A stretch of DNA of 52,807 nucleotides from NCBI GenBank assembly GCA_025462835.1, contig JAOAPH010000022.1, forward strand, positions 1 to 52,807, in the 5' to 3' direction. Numbering within the stretch: position 1 is the first letter of the stretch; every line of letters starts with the position of its first letter. The stretch is from Candidatus Angelobacter sp. (GTDB lineage: Bacteria > Acidobacteriota > Terriglobia > Terriglobales > Acidobacteriaceae). The position numbers and the translations under genes are program-made. The notes beneath the pieces were generated by a model. The model did not search any database, was not told the DNA's origin, and was given only the letters and a program-made list of their open reading frames with translations. Shown piece by piece: positions 8,430 to 18,167 of this stretch.

Positions 8430-10823
8430 ATGCCATTAAATCCAAAAACCTTTCGTATAGGGTTTGCCTTTTCGGCCATCGCTCTTCTTGCGGTGGTGAT
8501 GGGCTTTTACGCCTACGCGCGGTATCGCGTCCATCGCGCTATCGAGGAAATTCCCAAAAAGCTGGGAGCTGATATTCAGCAGAGCGCTAATGGTTTCACT
8601 TACACCCAGTCCGCAGGCGGTCGCACGATTTACAGCATCTCCGCAAAAAAAGCGATCCAGTTCAAAGGCAGCCAGAAGGCCGCGCTGAATGATGTGCGCA
8701 TCATCGTTTACGGTCGCGGAGAGGGAACGGAAAAAACCGCTGGCTCCACCTACGACCAGATCTACGGCAAGGAGTTCGATTACGACGCGTCCACCGGCGA
8801 GGTAAAAGCGGCCGGGGACGTGATCATCGATCTGGAAGCGAAGGGCAAGCCCGGGGTGGATCCCGCCGAGTCGGGTACCACCTCAGCGCCAATCCACCTG
8901 AGGACCAGCGGACTCACCTTCAATCAGAAGACCGGAATCGCGCAGACGGACGAGAAGATCGAGTTTGCGTTGCCGCAGGCGCGCGGGTCGGCTGTGGGCG
9001 CCGTGTATGACTCGAAAGATATGGCGCTGCGGTTGAAGTCGAACGTGAAACTGCAAACCGCGGCAGCTCCGGCAAAACCACATTCTTCCGCCGCTTTCGG
9101 TCCGGCCAACATCACTGCGGAAAACGCCTTGCTTCACGATAATCCGCGCGAGGCTGTGTTGAATCAGGTGCGCGTCACGGATACGACCGACAACGATGCG
9201 CGGGATCTTACCGCGGACCAGGTCAAGATCTCTCTCCGCGACGACAATACGGTGGAGAACGTGGTTGCCAGCGGAAACGTGAACGCAATGGCGAACAACA
9301 AAAAAGGCGGCGGTTCCACGCACGTCCAAGCCTCAGAAGCCAATTTCTCTTTCGGTGGGAGCAATGATGTTAGGACGGCGGTACTCACGGGTGGCGTGAA
9401 ACTCGACTCGACGGGAGCGTCGCCGATGCACGGCAAAGCCGGCCGTGTGGTCATGGACTTCGTCGGCAAGAACCAGATCGCGAAGGTGCATGCCAGCGAA
9501 GGTGTGCAGTTACAGCAGAGCAAATCGTCGAACACAAAAGCTGGCGCAGCGAACCTACAAGAGACGCAAGTCCAAGCGGATGCGATGGACTTCTTCATGA
9601 AGGGGGGAAATCGGCTGGACCGCGCCGTGACCTCCGGAGCTTCGCAGATCGTATTGAACTCTGACCCAACAAAAGCTAAGTCGGCTGCCGGATCGCGAAC
9701 CGTCATCACCGCCAATCGCTTTGAAGCCGGATTCGGCGCGAACAATCATCCTCAGTCTTTGCATGGAACGGGCGATACCAAGATCGTCTCCGCAGGAAGC
9801 GCTCCGGGCGCTCCTGACCGGATCAGCACCAGTCGCGAACTCTTTGCGCAATTTGATCCTGTCCGCAATGGAGTTACCAGCGTCACGCAGGAGGGCGACC
9901 TGAAATATTCAGAGGGGCCGCGCACCGCATCCGCAGACCGCGCCCGTTACATCACTGCAGATGACACGCTTGCGCTTACCGGAAACGTTCGCGTGCAGGA
10001 CGCCGCCTCCGGCCTCAGTCTTACCTCCGATGCCGCCAATATGAATCGCAAGACGGGAGAGTACACCGCCAATGGCGACGTAAAGACGACTTACAACCAG
10101 ATGAAGGCGAATCCCAGCGGTGCAATGCTGGCGTCACACGGCGGCGACCCGACTCATGTAACCGCTAGATCGATGACTGCGAATCGCAATGCAGATATCG
10201 TGCGATATACCGGCGGCGCGCGACTCTGGCAGGGCGCGAATCTGGTGCAGGCTCCGGTCATCGTCTTCGATCGCGGACATCGTTCTCTCACCGCTTCGGG
10301 TGAAGCTGCCGACACAAAAGGAGCCGCTGTCGAGACTGTGTTCGTTCAGACTGACAAATCCGGCAAGGTAACTCCCATCACCATCAAGGCAGCCAAGCTC
10401 ACGTACTCCGATAATGACCGTCATGCGCGCTTCGATGGCGGCGTGCAAGCCAAGACTTCTGACGCAGTCATGACCGGCGAGCACGTGGACATCCTTTTGC
10501 GGCCGAAATCACAAAAGGCTGCATCTACTCAGGGGTCCGCGAGCGAGGTGGAACAGATCGTGGCCGAAGGTCCAATCGTTTTTGAGCAGCAAAACCCTGT
10601 CCGGAAGGCCACGGGACAACACCTGGTTTACACGGCGAGTGACGGTAAATTCGTCCTGACCGGGGAGCCAGGAAAACCGCCTAGCATTTTTGATGCCGAA
10701 CGGGGCAATGTGACGGGCGATTCGTTGACTTTCTACAATCGCGATGATAGGGTGCAGGTAGGGAGTGGCGAGTCCTCCCGCACAGTAACGCGCACAAGGA
10801 TTAAGGACGAGAGCAAACCCTGA
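8430..10823 (+). CDS. lptC: Fused LptC-LptA-like lipopolysaccharide transport bridge protein
   Basis: A 797-residue protein with a single N-terminal transmembrane helix (about 9-30) followed by an LptC-like periplasmic domain. A long series of OstA/LptA-type beta-jellyroll segments follows, recognisable by recurring phrases such as [36 protein letters not shown] and [11 protein letters not shown]. LptC normally has about 190 residues and LptA about 180 as separate proteins. Here one chain could cover both the membrane-anchored acceptor and much of the periplasmic bridge that carries LPS to LptD. The stop overlaps the lptB start by one base (TGATG), so the two are translationally coupled. Confidence 0.82.
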   Translation: MPLNPKTFRIGFAFSAIALLAVVMGFYAYARYRVHRAIEEIPKKLGADIQQSANGFTYTQSAGGRTIYSISAKKAIQFKGSQKAALNDVRIIVYGRGEGTEKTAGSTYDQIYGKEFDYDASTGEVKAAGDVIIDLEAKGKPGVDPAESGTTSAPIHLRTSGLTFNQKTGIAQTDEKIEFALPQARGSAVGAVYDSKDMALRLKSNVKLQTAAAPAKPHSSAAFGPANITAENALLHDNPREAVLNQVRVTDTTDNDARDLTADQVKISLRDDNTVENVVASGNVNAMANNKKGGGSTHVQASEANFSFGGSNDVRTAVLTGGVKLDSTGASPMHGKAGRVVMDFVGKNQIAKVHASEGVQLQQSKSSNTKAGAANLQETQVQADAMDFFMKGGNRLDRAVTSGASQIVLNSDPTKAKSAAGSRTVITANRFEAGFGANNHPQSLHGTGDTKIVSAGSAPGAPDRISTSRELFAQFDPVRNGVTSVTQEGDLKYSEGPRTASADRARYITADDTLALTGNVRVQDAASGLSLTSDAANMNRKTGEYTANGDVKTTYNQMKANPSGAMLASHGGDPTHVTARSMTANRNADIVRYTGGARLWQGANLVQAPVIVFDRGHRSLTASGEAADTKGAAVETVFVQTDKSGKVTPITIKAAKLTYSDNDRHARFDGGVQAKTSDAVMTGEHVDILLRPKSQKAASTQGSASEVEQIVAEGPIVFEQQNPVRKATGQHLVYTASDGKFVLTGEPGKPPSIFDAERGNVTGDSLTFYNRDDRVQVGSGESSRTVTRTRIKDESKP

Positions 10824-11551
10824 TGCAGACCCTTTCGACCGACGAGATTGGCAAATCTTATCGTGGACGGAGGGTGGTCAATGGCGTCAACCTCCACGTA
10901 AAACAGGGCGAAGTCGTTGGTTTACTGGGGCCTAACGGCGCCGGTAAGACCACTACTTTCTACATGATCGTGGGCCTGGTGCCCCCGGATTTCGGCAGAA
11001 TACTGGCTGACGAGCAGGACATTACCGGTGTTCCCATGTATCTGCGGGCGCGCAATTATGGCATCAGCTATCTGCCCCAAGAACCTTCGGTCTTCCGCAA
11101 GCTAAGCGTCGAAGAAAATATCATGGCGGTGCTGGAAGCCCAGCCCACTTCGTGGCATGAGCGCAGGGAAAAGATGGAAAAGCTCATCGACCAGCTTGGC
11201 CTTGGCCACATCCGCAAGACGCAAGGATACGCGCTCTCAGGCGGCGAGCGTCGCAGGGTGGAGATTGCCCGGGCCTTGTGCATCTCGCCGACCTTTATTC
11301 TGCTGGACGAGCCGTTTTCGGGAATCGATCCTATTGCAGTACTCGATCTTCAGAAGATCATTTTCGACTTGAAGGCCAGTGGCATCGGCGTGCTGATCAC
11401 TGACCATAATGTGCGGGAAACACTCAGCGTCACTGACCGCGCGTACATCATCAATGAAGGTAGGATCTTCCGCACTGGAACTCCGGAACAACTAGGAAAT
11501 GATCCGGAAGTCAAGAGGGTTTATTTAGGCGAGAGTTTTTCCCTGGTATAG
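10823..11551 (+). CDS. lptB: LPS export ABC transporter ATPase LptB
   Basis: A 242-residue ATPase that powers extraction of LPS from the inner membrane with LptF/LptG (not in this window). Walker A is GPNGAGKTT, the Q-loop is YLPQEPSVF, the signature [15 protein letters not shown], Walker [14 protein letters not shown] and the H-loop [23 protein letters not shown] is characteristic of LptB as opposed to other ABC ATPases. It overlaps the LptC-LptA gene by one base and precedes rpoN, the classic Lpt/rpoN gene order. Confidence 0.96.
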   Translation: MQTLSTDEIGKSYRGRRVVNGVNLHVKQGEVVGLLGPNGAGKTTTFYMIVGLVPPDFGRILADEQDITGVPMYLRARNYGISYLPQEPSVFRKLSVEENIMAVLEAQPTSWHERREKMEKLIDQLGLGHIRKTQGYALSGGERRRVEIARALCISPTFILLDEPFSGIDPIAVLDLQKIIFDLKASGIGVLITDHNVRETLSVTDRAYIINEGRIFRTGTPEQLGNDPEVKRVYLGESFSLV

Positions 11552-11632
11552 GGAAATGCCTTGAGGTCAAAGCGGCGGCAATCGGTTACTCTGAAGTTGT
11601 GAACGGATTGCGATCAAAGTTGTAAGGGGAAA

Positions 11633-13456
11633 ATGGCTCTACTTCAGAACAAATTAAATCTTCGGGTCTCACAGAAACAGATCCTCACTCCGGGCCTGGT
11701 CCAGATGGTGAGCGTGCTTGCGTTGAACAAGCTCGAACTCAAGGACATGATCACGGCGGAGATCGTAGAGAACCCGGTTCTGGAAGAGTTGGAAGAATCC
11801 TCGGTCTCTCTGGAAGAGATCGCGCGCAAGGAAGAAAACGTCGAGCGCACAGAAGTCGCCGACGAGCAAGTCACCCAGGGCGACAAGAACGATCCATTTG
11901 ACGAGATCGATTTCGGCTCCTTCTTCCGCGACTACCTTGACCCTGGCCATCGCACTCATTCTGATATCGAATCGCTCGAACGGCCGTCGTTCGAGAACTT
12001 CCTCTCCCGGCCCACCACGCTCACTGACCACTTGATGTGGCAACTGGGATCGCTTTCCGTTAGCAAACATGTCCGCGAGGCCGCCGAGCGCATCATTGGC
12101 AACCTGAACGAAGATGGTTATCTCACTGCCAGTGACGACGAACTTCAGGGACTGGTGGCACTCAAAGAGCCGGAAAAACCGGCTGTGCCCAAGAAGAAGA
12201 GAACACCGCTCGCCGATTTTGCGGAAATTGCTTCCGAAGATAACGCAGAAGATTTAGCGGCAATCGATGTGGAACCAGCTATTGCAGTTGAAGAAGTAAA
12301 TGTTGCGGAACTCGAATCTGACCCTGAGGACTACAACGACGCAGACCCCAACTCCAACGCGTACCACTCCGAGAGTTCGGCGTTGCATTTGGTTTCGCGG
12401 AATCAACCCGCTTCGATACCGACCACGCCCGTAGTTCACGCGGAGATACCGGCAATTCGGCAGGTCTCCTCGCCGGCAACATTGGTGGTCTCGCGCGAAG
12501 TGATGCAAGAGGCGCTAACGCTGGTGCAGACGATGGATCCCATCGGCGTTGCTGCCCGCGACTTGCGCGAGTGTCTGATGTTGCAGCTTCAACATCATCT
12601 GCAATTGCACCAGCACGCAAAGGGCGATGCAGCCGCAAATGGAAGTGGCGAAGTTCTGGCCGATGCCATTGCAATCGTTGACAGTCAGCTGCGTCCGCTT
12701 CAGAACAAGCAATATAGAGAGATCGCAAAAGCCATCGGACGTCCGCTGGAAGCCGTGATGCTGGCATTCGATTTCATCCGCACCCTCGATCCCAAGCCCG
12801 GCTCCCGCTATAACCAGACTGACGCCCGGCTGATCGAGCCTGATGTCGCATTCGTCAAGCAGGGCGACGAGTGGCTGGTGATGATGAATGAGGACGATGT
12901 CCCGCAACTGCGGCTCAATCCGACATACAAGCGGCTGCTTCATAAGGAGACGGCAGAAAAAGATGTTCGCAATTACGTGAAAGAGCGGTATAAATCAGCC
13001 ATACAGCTCATCAAGAATATCGAGCAGCGCAAGCAGACGATTTTGAAAGTCTGTTACAGCATCATCGAGCGCCAGCGAGATTTCCTGGAGCACGGAATTG
13101 ACCATCTCAAACCTATGATGATCAAGGAAGTGGCAGAAGAGATCGGCGTACATCCCTCAACCGTGAGCCGCGCTGTCTCCAGCAAGTACACGCACACACC
13201 GCAAGGCGTCTTTGAGCTCCGATACTTCTTCAGTGAGAGTGTGAACGGACCTGAAGGCGGTGGAACGTCGCTGCTGATCCTCAAGCGGCGCGTGAAGAAA
13301 TTGATCGAAGAGGAAGATCCGGCGCATCCGCTGACGGACGACCAGATCACACGGGTTCTGCAATCGCAAGGCATCCAGGTCACGCGCCGTACGGTGGCCA
13401 AGTACAGGGAAGACATGCGCATTCCCAGCACGCACCAGCGCAGAGTCAAAGACTGA
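11633..13456 (+). CDS. rpoN: RNA polymerase sigma-54 factor
   Basis: A 607-residue sigma factor recognising -24/-12 promoters and needing AAA+ activators. The N-terminal activator-interacting region (QKQILTPGLVQMVSVLALNK) is followed by acidic sequence and the core-binding domain (from about residue 285, LVQTMDPIGVAARDL). The helix-turn-helix reads HPSTVSRAVSSKY and the C-terminal RpoN box RRTVAKYRE. It is over 100 residues longer than typical RpoN because of an Asp/Glu-rich insertion at about 180-280. AAGGGGA at 11624-11630 is a good ribosome binding site. Followed by hpf and rapZ. Confidence 0.96.
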   Translation: MALLQNKLNLRVSQKQILTPGLVQMVSVLALNKLELKDMITAEIVENPVLEELEESSVSLEEIARKEENVERTEVADEQVTQGDKNDPFDEIDFGSFFRDYLDPGHRTHSDIESLERPSFENFLSRPTTLTDHLMWQLGSLSVSKHVREAAERIIGNLNEDGYLTASDDELQGLVALKEPEKPAVPKKKRTPLADFAEIASEDNAEDLAAIDVEPAIAVEEVNVAELESDPEDYNDADPNSNAYHSESSALHLVSRNQPASIPTTPVVHAEIPAIRQVSSPATLVVSREVMQEALTLVQTMDPIGVAARDLRECLMLQLQHHLQLHQHAKGDAAANGSGEVLADAIAIVDSQLRPLQNKQYREIAKAIGRPLEAVMLAFDFIRTLDPKPGSRYNQTDARLIEPDVAFVKQGDEWLVMMNEDDVPQLRLNPTYKRLLHKETAEKDVRNYVKERYKSAIQLIKNIEQRKQTILKVCYSIIERQRDFLEHGIDHLKPMMIKEVAEEIGVHPSTVSRAVSSKYTHTPQGVFELRYFFSESVNGPEGGGTSLLILKRRVKKLIEEEDPAHPLTDDQITRVLQSQGIQVTRRTVAKYREDMRIPSTHQRRVKD

Positions 13457-13590
13457 GGTGAAAAAAGTAAGCGCCCAGCAAGCGCTGTCGTACTGAAGCT
13501 GTCGCAAAGCAAGCGCCGCTCCACCTGGATTTGCAGTCCAGGCGTCGGTCCCCCAATTAGTCGCACCAACGATTTCGAGGAGGGAACCAC

Positions 13591-14208
13591 ATGATCGTAG
13601 AATTCACCGGCAGGCAGTATGAAGTCACTCCGGCAGTCCGAAAGCAAGTTGAGCACGGGTTGGAAAAGCTGCAAAAAATCCTCGGCAAGACCTTCGATAC
13701 CCACGTGATCCTCGCGACAGAAAAGAAACGCAACATCGCCGAGATCACCATTACTATCCGCAATAATTCATTCGTAGGCATGGCCGAAGCGGCAGAGATG
13801 TCGCAGGCCGTCGGCGAGGCTATTGATAAAGTCGATCGGCAAGCGGTCAAATACAAAACCAAATTTCGCGCCAGAAAACGCTCTGCGCGGAAGGCCAGCG
13901 CGTCCGCGGCGTGGAATGGTCAGGCGGACGGTCAGGCGCCCACAGAACAAAAGATGGCGGTGGGAATTTCAGAGAGCACAGCCGTCGATGTAGTCATCCA
14001 TTCTTTCCCCATGACTTCGCGAGTGACCGAAGCCCATGTGGTGAGGTCCGATGAGGCGGTTGCGCTGAGGCCGATGACCGTGGAAGAAGCGGTCAAAGAG
14101 GCCGAATTCCGTGATCGCGAGGTCTTCGTTTTCCGCGACACGCAAGGCAAAGTGAAAGTCTTGCACAGGAAACGAAACGGCAAGATGGAGCTGATCGAAG
14201 CGCCGTAA
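13591..14208 (+). CDS. hpf: Ribosome hibernation promoting factor, long form
   Basis: A 205-residue long-type HPF. The N-terminal S30AE domain (about 1-100) binds the 30S decoding centre. After a basic/alanine linker, the C-terminal domain (about 140-205; ALRPMTVEEAVKEAEF, DREVFVFRD) dimerises ribosomes into 100S particles. GAGGAGG precedes the ATG by about 8 nt. The 134-nt gap after rpoN contains a 12-mer (13466-13477) that recurs at 15303-15314 before msbA. The rpoN-hpf-rapZ order is conserved across many bacteria. Confidence 0.95.
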   Translation: MIVEFTGRQYEVTPAVRKQVEHGLEKLQKILGKTFDTHVILATEKKRNIAEITITIRNNSFVGMAEAAEMSQAVGEAIDKVDRQAVKYKTKFRARKRSARKASASAAWNGQADGQAPTEQKMAVGISESTAVDVVIHSFPMTSRVTEAHVVRSDEAVALRPMTVEEAVKEAEFRDREVFVFRDTQGKVKVLHRKRNGKMELIEAP

Positions 14209-14227
14209 TTCAAGACAGGTCTTCAAT

Positions 14228-14260
14228 ATTGGGGCACAGCGATGTGCCCCAATTTACTTT
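14228..14260 (+). terminator. GNRA-capped hairpin terminator after hpf
   Basis: An 11-bp perfect stem (14228-14238 with 14243-14253) is closed by a GCGA tetraloop and followed by a T-rich run (TTTACTTT). It begins 20 nt after the hpf stop. The ATG at 14242, in frame with rapZ, falls inside the hairpin, so the rapZ start is placed downstream. Confidence 0.7.
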
Positions 14261-14304
14261 ATGCACAACAACGAAACCGATGTTCAGGTGTTACCATCTT
14301 GACC

Positions 14305-15237
14305 ATGCCCTCCCGGCAAAAATCAAAGAAAAAGTCGAGCGTCGTTGGTCGACTCAAAGGTACCTCGAAGAACGGCACGCGTCGTTCGCGCAATGAGTTG
14401 GTGGTTATCACCGGCATGTCCGGTTCGGGCAAGGCGTCCGTCCTCAAGGCCTTTGAAGACCTTGGATACTACTGTGTAGATAATCTTCCCATCGAATTGA
14501 TCCCGCAGTTCGCCGAGCTGGCGCAAAACTCTGAATACGAACGCACCGCGCTCGTCGTGGACATCCGCGAAGGCGGCCAATTTCGCAAGCTACCTAACAT
14601 TTTGAAATCGTTGAAGAAACGATTGCAGACAAAGATTATTTTCTTGGAAGCATCAGAAGACGCGCTGATCCGGCGCTTCAGCGAGACACGACGTCCGCAT
14701 CCGCTGGGAAAATCGCAAACTGTGTCGCAGGCGATAGCCACGGAGCGCGACCAGCTCAATGAGATTCGCAATGCGTCCGACTTCATCATCGACACGTCGA
14801 AATTCAATGTCCACGATCTGCGGTCGCACGCATTGGACAAATTCCGCCGAAATGCCGGCGAGAATGCAATCGCCGTCTCCTGCCTTAGTTTCGGGTACAA
14901 GCACGGCGTCCCTCAGGATTGCGACCTGCTTTTCGACGTCCGCTTCCTGCCTAATCCGCACTTTATTCCCGAACTGCGGCCGTTTACGGGACGGGATGCC
15001 AAGGTTGCGAAATACGTCCTCTCATTTCCGCAATCACGAGAGTTCATCGATCGCGTCTCCAAGATGCTGATTTACCTGCTGCCGCACTATGTGAAGGAAG
15101 GCAAGAGCTACTTGACGATTGGTTTCGGATGCACCGGCGGACAGCACCGCTCGGTGTTGATTGCCGAAGAGGTGCGCAAGCGGCTGGCCGCGGCGAAATA
15201 CAACGTCAGCGTCACGCACCGAGATTCTCCGGAGTAA
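14305..15237 (+). CDS. rapZ: RapZ-family nucleotide-binding RNA adapter
   Basis: A 310-residue protein starting at ATG 14305; the alternative ATG at 14242 lies within the hpf terminator. The P-loop reads GMSGSGKAS, followed by the family motif EDLGYYCVDNLP. The C-terminal half carries ETRRPHPL and the strongly conserved TIGFGCTGGQHRSV. In E. coli, RapZ binds the GlmZ/GlmY small RNAs and controls glucosamine-6-phosphate synthase; outside enterics its ligand is less certain. The basic N-terminal extension (about 25 residues) could contact RNA. The stop is followed after 8 nt by a heptamer array. Confidence 0.93.
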   Translation: MPSRQKSKKKSSVVGRLKGTSKNGTRRSRNELVVITGMSGSGKASVLKAFEDLGYYCVDNLPIELIPQFAELAQNSEYERTALVVDIREGGQFRKLPNILKSLKKRLQTKIIFLEASEDALIRRFSETRRPHPLGKSQTVSQAIATERDQLNEIRNASDFIIDTSKFNVHDLRSHALDKFRRNAGENAIAVSCLSFGYKHGVPQDCDLLFDVRFLPNPHFIPELRPFTGRDAKVAKYVLSFPQSREFIDRVSKMLIYLLPHYVKEGKSYLTIGFGCTGGQHRSVLIAEEVRKRLAAAKYNVSVTHRDSPE

Positions 15238-15245
15238 GGCAGCCT

Positions 15246-15273
15246 TTAGCACTGAGCAATTAGCATTTAGTGA
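15246..15273. repeat. Heptamer array (TTAGCAN-type), left arm
   Basis: Four 7-nt units (TTAGCAC, TGAGCAA, TTAGCAT, TTAGTGA) lie 8 nt after the rapZ stop. 15256-15270 is a 13/15 inverted match to 15327-15341 in the right arm. Confidence 0.65.
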
Positions 15274-15325
15274 CACCTTGCCGTGCTGTCTAAACTCCCA
15301 CTAGTAAGCGCCCAAGCCATTCGCG

Positions 15326-15360
15326 GCTAGATGCTAAGTGCTAGCAGCTAACTGCTATAG
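15326..15360. repeat. Heptamer array (GCTANNN-type), right arm
   Basis: Five 7-nt units all starting GCTA (GCTAGAT, GCTAAGT, GCTAGCA, GCTAACT, GCTATAG) end 18 nt before the msbA-like start. Read on the other strand these are the same family as the 15246-15273 array, so the spacer is bounded by inverted arrays. Confidence 0.7.
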
Positions 15361-15378
15361 AATAGCCCTTTCGCTCTC

Positions 15379-17229
15379 ATGCACAGAATTCTCCGACTCC
15401 TGCGCTATGTCCGCCCTTATGGGTTGCATCTGCTCGCGTCCGTGTTGCTGATGGCGATGGTCGGGCTATTTGACGCGTTTCGGGTACTGCTGATTCGCCC
15501 CATATTCGACCGCGTTCTGGATCCCACCCTGCACGTAGGGGACATCCCTCTTTTCACGATTCCCCGCACCGGGTACAGCATCAACTTGCAGCAGTTCGTC
15601 CCTTCACATTTTCACAATGATTGGGTCGTCGTGGCGTTCGCGTTGGTCGCCGGAACGGTGCTGAAGGGCATCTGCGATTATCTGGGCACTTACCTGGTGA
15701 ACTACGCCGGATTCGGATTGATTACAGATCTGCGCAATGATCTTTACGACGCCATCCTGCGGAGGTCCGTCGGGTTCTTTCATCGACACTCAACCGGTAA
15801 TCTGCTGTCCACCATCATCAATGACATCGAGCGCGTGCAGTTTGCGATGTCATCCGTTCTGGGCGAATTCCTGCAGCAGCTCTTCACGCTGATCTTCACG
15901 GCAGGCGTTGTCATTGTGCTTGGGGGCAAGCTGGCGTGGGTGTTGGTGCTGTTCATCCCCTTCATAGTTTTTTCAGCAGGGAAGATCGGCCGCAGGGTCC
16001 GCACCACGACGCGCAAAGGACAGGACAAGCTCGCCGACATCCAGCACATCCTCCATGAAACCATCACCGGCAATCGCATCGTGAAGGCTTTCGGTATGGA
16101 GTCATGGGAGCTGGCGCGCTTCCGCGGTGCAGCCAGAAAACTTTTCCGCGCAAATCTGCGGTCCGTTCGTGCGCAGGCGCTGAGTTCTCCGCTCATGGAC
16201 ATAATCGGCGCGGTCGCTATCGCCATGCTGTTGATGCTGGGGCGCGACCGCATCAAGTCCGGCATGTTCACCGCCGGCGGATTCCTCACCTTCATCGTCG
16301 CGGTCTTTAAGCTGTATGATCCCGTCCGAAAATTTGCGCAGTTCAATAACAACTTTCAGCAAGCGCTGGGAGCGTCGCAAGACATATTCAAATTCATGGA
16401 CGCGCAGGACGACGTGAAGCAGCGGTCCGGCGCGATCGCGCTGAACGGATTTAAAGACAGCGTCCGCTTCGAAAACGTGGGATTTTCGTATACCGATGAC
16501 ATCGGCCAAACTCAGCAGATTCTTCGCAACATCAATCTCGACGTGCGTGCGGGAGAGGTCATCGCATTCGTTGGATCAAGCGGCGCAGGCAAGACGACTC
16601 TCGCCAACTTGATTCCCCGCTTCTTCGATGTCGATGGCGTTTATGACGGCAATGGCAATCGCAGTGGCGGGCGGATACTGATCGACGGCCACGACCTTCG
16701 CGACCTGACGCTCTCTTCGCTACGTGCGCAGATCGGTATCGTCACCCAGGAGACCATCCTGTTCAATGACACCGTGCGCAACAACATCGCTTATGGACAG
16801 CCGGGCGTCTCCAACCAGCGCGTGATCGACGCCGCCAAAGCGGCACTGGCGCATGACTTCATTATGCGCATGCCTAATGGATATGACAGCGTCATCGGCG
16901 AGCGCGGCACCCGACTCTCCGGCGGGGAGCGCCAGCGCGTTGCCATCGCCCGCGCGTTATTGAAGAACGCGCCTATCCTCATCCTCGACGAAGCTACTTC
17001 GTCACTCGATACCGAATCAGAGTCGCTGGTGCAATCGGCATTACAAAACCTGATGGAAGGCCGAACAGTATTTGTGATTGCGCACCGCCTCTCAACCGTC
17101 CGCCATGCCAACAGGATCGTAGTCTTGGAAAAGGGTACGATTGCAGACGAAGGTTCACACGATGAGTTGGTCGCCCGGCTTGGCACCTACAAACGACTCT
17201 ATGATTTACAGTTTGTGGACATAGGATAG
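15379..17229 (+). CDS. ABC exporter, MsbA-like (lipid A flippase family)
   Basis: A 616-residue half-transporter: a six-helix type IV exporter domain (about 1-320) fused to an ATPase with Walker A GSSGAGKTT, signature LSGGERQRVAIARAL, Walker B ILILDEATSSLD and the H-loop IAHRLSTVRHA. The nucleotide-binding domain has a short insertion (NGNRSGGR) before the conserved ILIDGHD. Family members flip lipid A-core, lipids or drugs. With LPS export genes 4 kb upstream, a lipid A role is reasonable but not proven. Followed after 9 nt by yicC. Confidence 0.88.
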   Translation: MHRILRLLRYVRPYGLHLLASVLLMAMVGLFDAFRVLLIRPIFDRVLDPTLHVGDIPLFTIPRTGYSINLQQFVPSHFHNDWVVVAFALVAGTVLKGICDYLGTYLVNYAGFGLITDLRNDLYDAILRRSVGFFHRHSTGNLLSTIINDIERVQFAMSSVLGEFLQQLFTLIFTAGVVIVLGGKLAWVLVLFIPFIVFSAGKIGRRVRTTTRKGQDKLADIQHILHETITGNRIVKAFGMESWELARFRGAARKLFRANLRSVRAQALSSPLMDIIGAVAIAMLLMLGRDRIKSGMFTAGGFLTFIVAVFKLYDPVRKFAQFNNNFQQALGASQDIFKFMDAQDDVKQRSGAIALNGFKDSVRFENVGFSYTDDIGQTQQILRNINLDVRAGEVIAFVGSSGAGKTTLANLIPRFFDVDGVYDGNGNRSGGRILIDGHDLRDLTLSSLRAQIGIVTQETILFNDTVRNNIAYGQPGVSNQRVIDAAKAALAHDFIMRMPNGYDSVIGERGTRLSGGERQRVAIARALLKNAPILILDEATSSLDTESESLVQSALQNLMEGRTVFVIAHRLSTVRHANRIVVLEKGTIADEGSHDELVARLGTYKRLYDLQFVDIG

Positions 17230-17238
17230 GAACTGTTC

Positions 17239-18150
17239 ATGCCCATACGATCGATGACCGGATTCGCGCAAGTACGCTCGCAGATTGCCCTCGCGGCTGA
17301 CGACTCAAGCGAACAACTTGCGTTCACGTTGTCATTGAAATCGGTCAATCATCGCTATCTCGATCTGCAGATGCGCATGCCATCGGATACCGACGGCCTG
17401 GAGATGAAACTCCGTCGATTGCTCAAAGAGCGAATCGCTCGCGGACATGTTGACCTCACACTCAGCATCGATCGAGGCGCCGCCGGAGCCATGCAATTGA
17501 ACAAAGATATGGTTGCGGGATACGTGAAAGCGTTTCGCGACGCCGCCAAGGAATTCGCCGTCGTCCCCGCTGAGCCTGATCTCAACGCCATCCTCAGAAT
17601 GCCGGGAGCGCTTACCGGGGCGGTCGGTGTGATGGATGAGGCCTTTGAAAGTGCCGTGCTCGCGCGTGCGGAGGAGGCCATTGTCCGGCTGAATGAGATG
17701 CGCGAAGAGGAAGGCCGAGGGATGGAGCACGAGTTGCGTCGGCGAATGGCTGCCCTTTCCAGTGTGACAGATGAAGTTGCGCAATTGCGTTCGGCCGTCT
17801 CCCGCGCTTACCTGGAGAAAGTACAATCGAGGATGAACGAGCTAATCGCCGGAAAGGCTGATGCCGACCGCATCCTGCAGGAAGCGGCGATGCTCGCCGA
17901 GCGCAGTGACATCGAAGAAGAGCTGGTGCGACTGAAGACCCACATCCGGCATTTTCTCGGGCTGCTGGACACGGGTGGCGAGGTCGGAAAGAAACTGGAT
18001 TTCCTCTTGCAGGAGTTGAACCGCGAGGCCAACACGTTGCTCTCGAAGACCTCAGGTGTCGCCGGTGAAGGGCTGCGGATCACAGAGTTGGGCCTGGCGA
18101 TGAAATCCGAAATAGAGAAGGCACGCGAACAGATACAAAACCTTGAATAG
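17239..18150 (+). CDS. YicC/YloC-family endoribonuclease
   Basis: A 303-residue protein starting MPIRSMTGFAQ, the hallmark N-terminus of YicC (N-terminal domain), with the KSVNHRYLDL motif. The C-terminal DUF1732 region ends with DFLLQELNREANTLLSKT, the near-invariant family signature. Members are metal-dependent endoribonucleases that act on structured RNAs and small RNAs. It is sandwiched between an exporter and gmk, matching the common yicC-gmk-rpoZ order. Confidence 0.94.
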   Translation: MPIRSMTGFAQVRSQIALAADDSSEQLAFTLSLKSVNHRYLDLQMRMPSDTDGLEMKLRRLLKERIARGHVDLTLSIDRGAAGAMQLNKDMVAGYVKAFRDAAKEFAVVPAEPDLNAILRMPGALTGAVGVMDEAFESAVLARAEEAIVRLNEMREEEGRGMEHELRRRMAALSSVTDEVAQLRSAVSRAYLEKVQSRMNELIAGKADADRILQEAAMLAERSDIEEELVRLKTHIRHFLGLLDTGGEVGKKLDFLLQELNREANTLLSKTSGVAGEGLRITELGLAMKSEIEKAREQIQNLE

Positions 18151-18167
18151 CAGTTACGACCTACAAA

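Noticed and set aside
13524-13542. A hairpin with a 7-nt TTTGCAG loop before hpf, like a tRNA anticodon arm
   Set aside because: No acceptor stem, D-loop or T-loop (GGTTCRANTCC) can be built around it, so it is not a tRNA.
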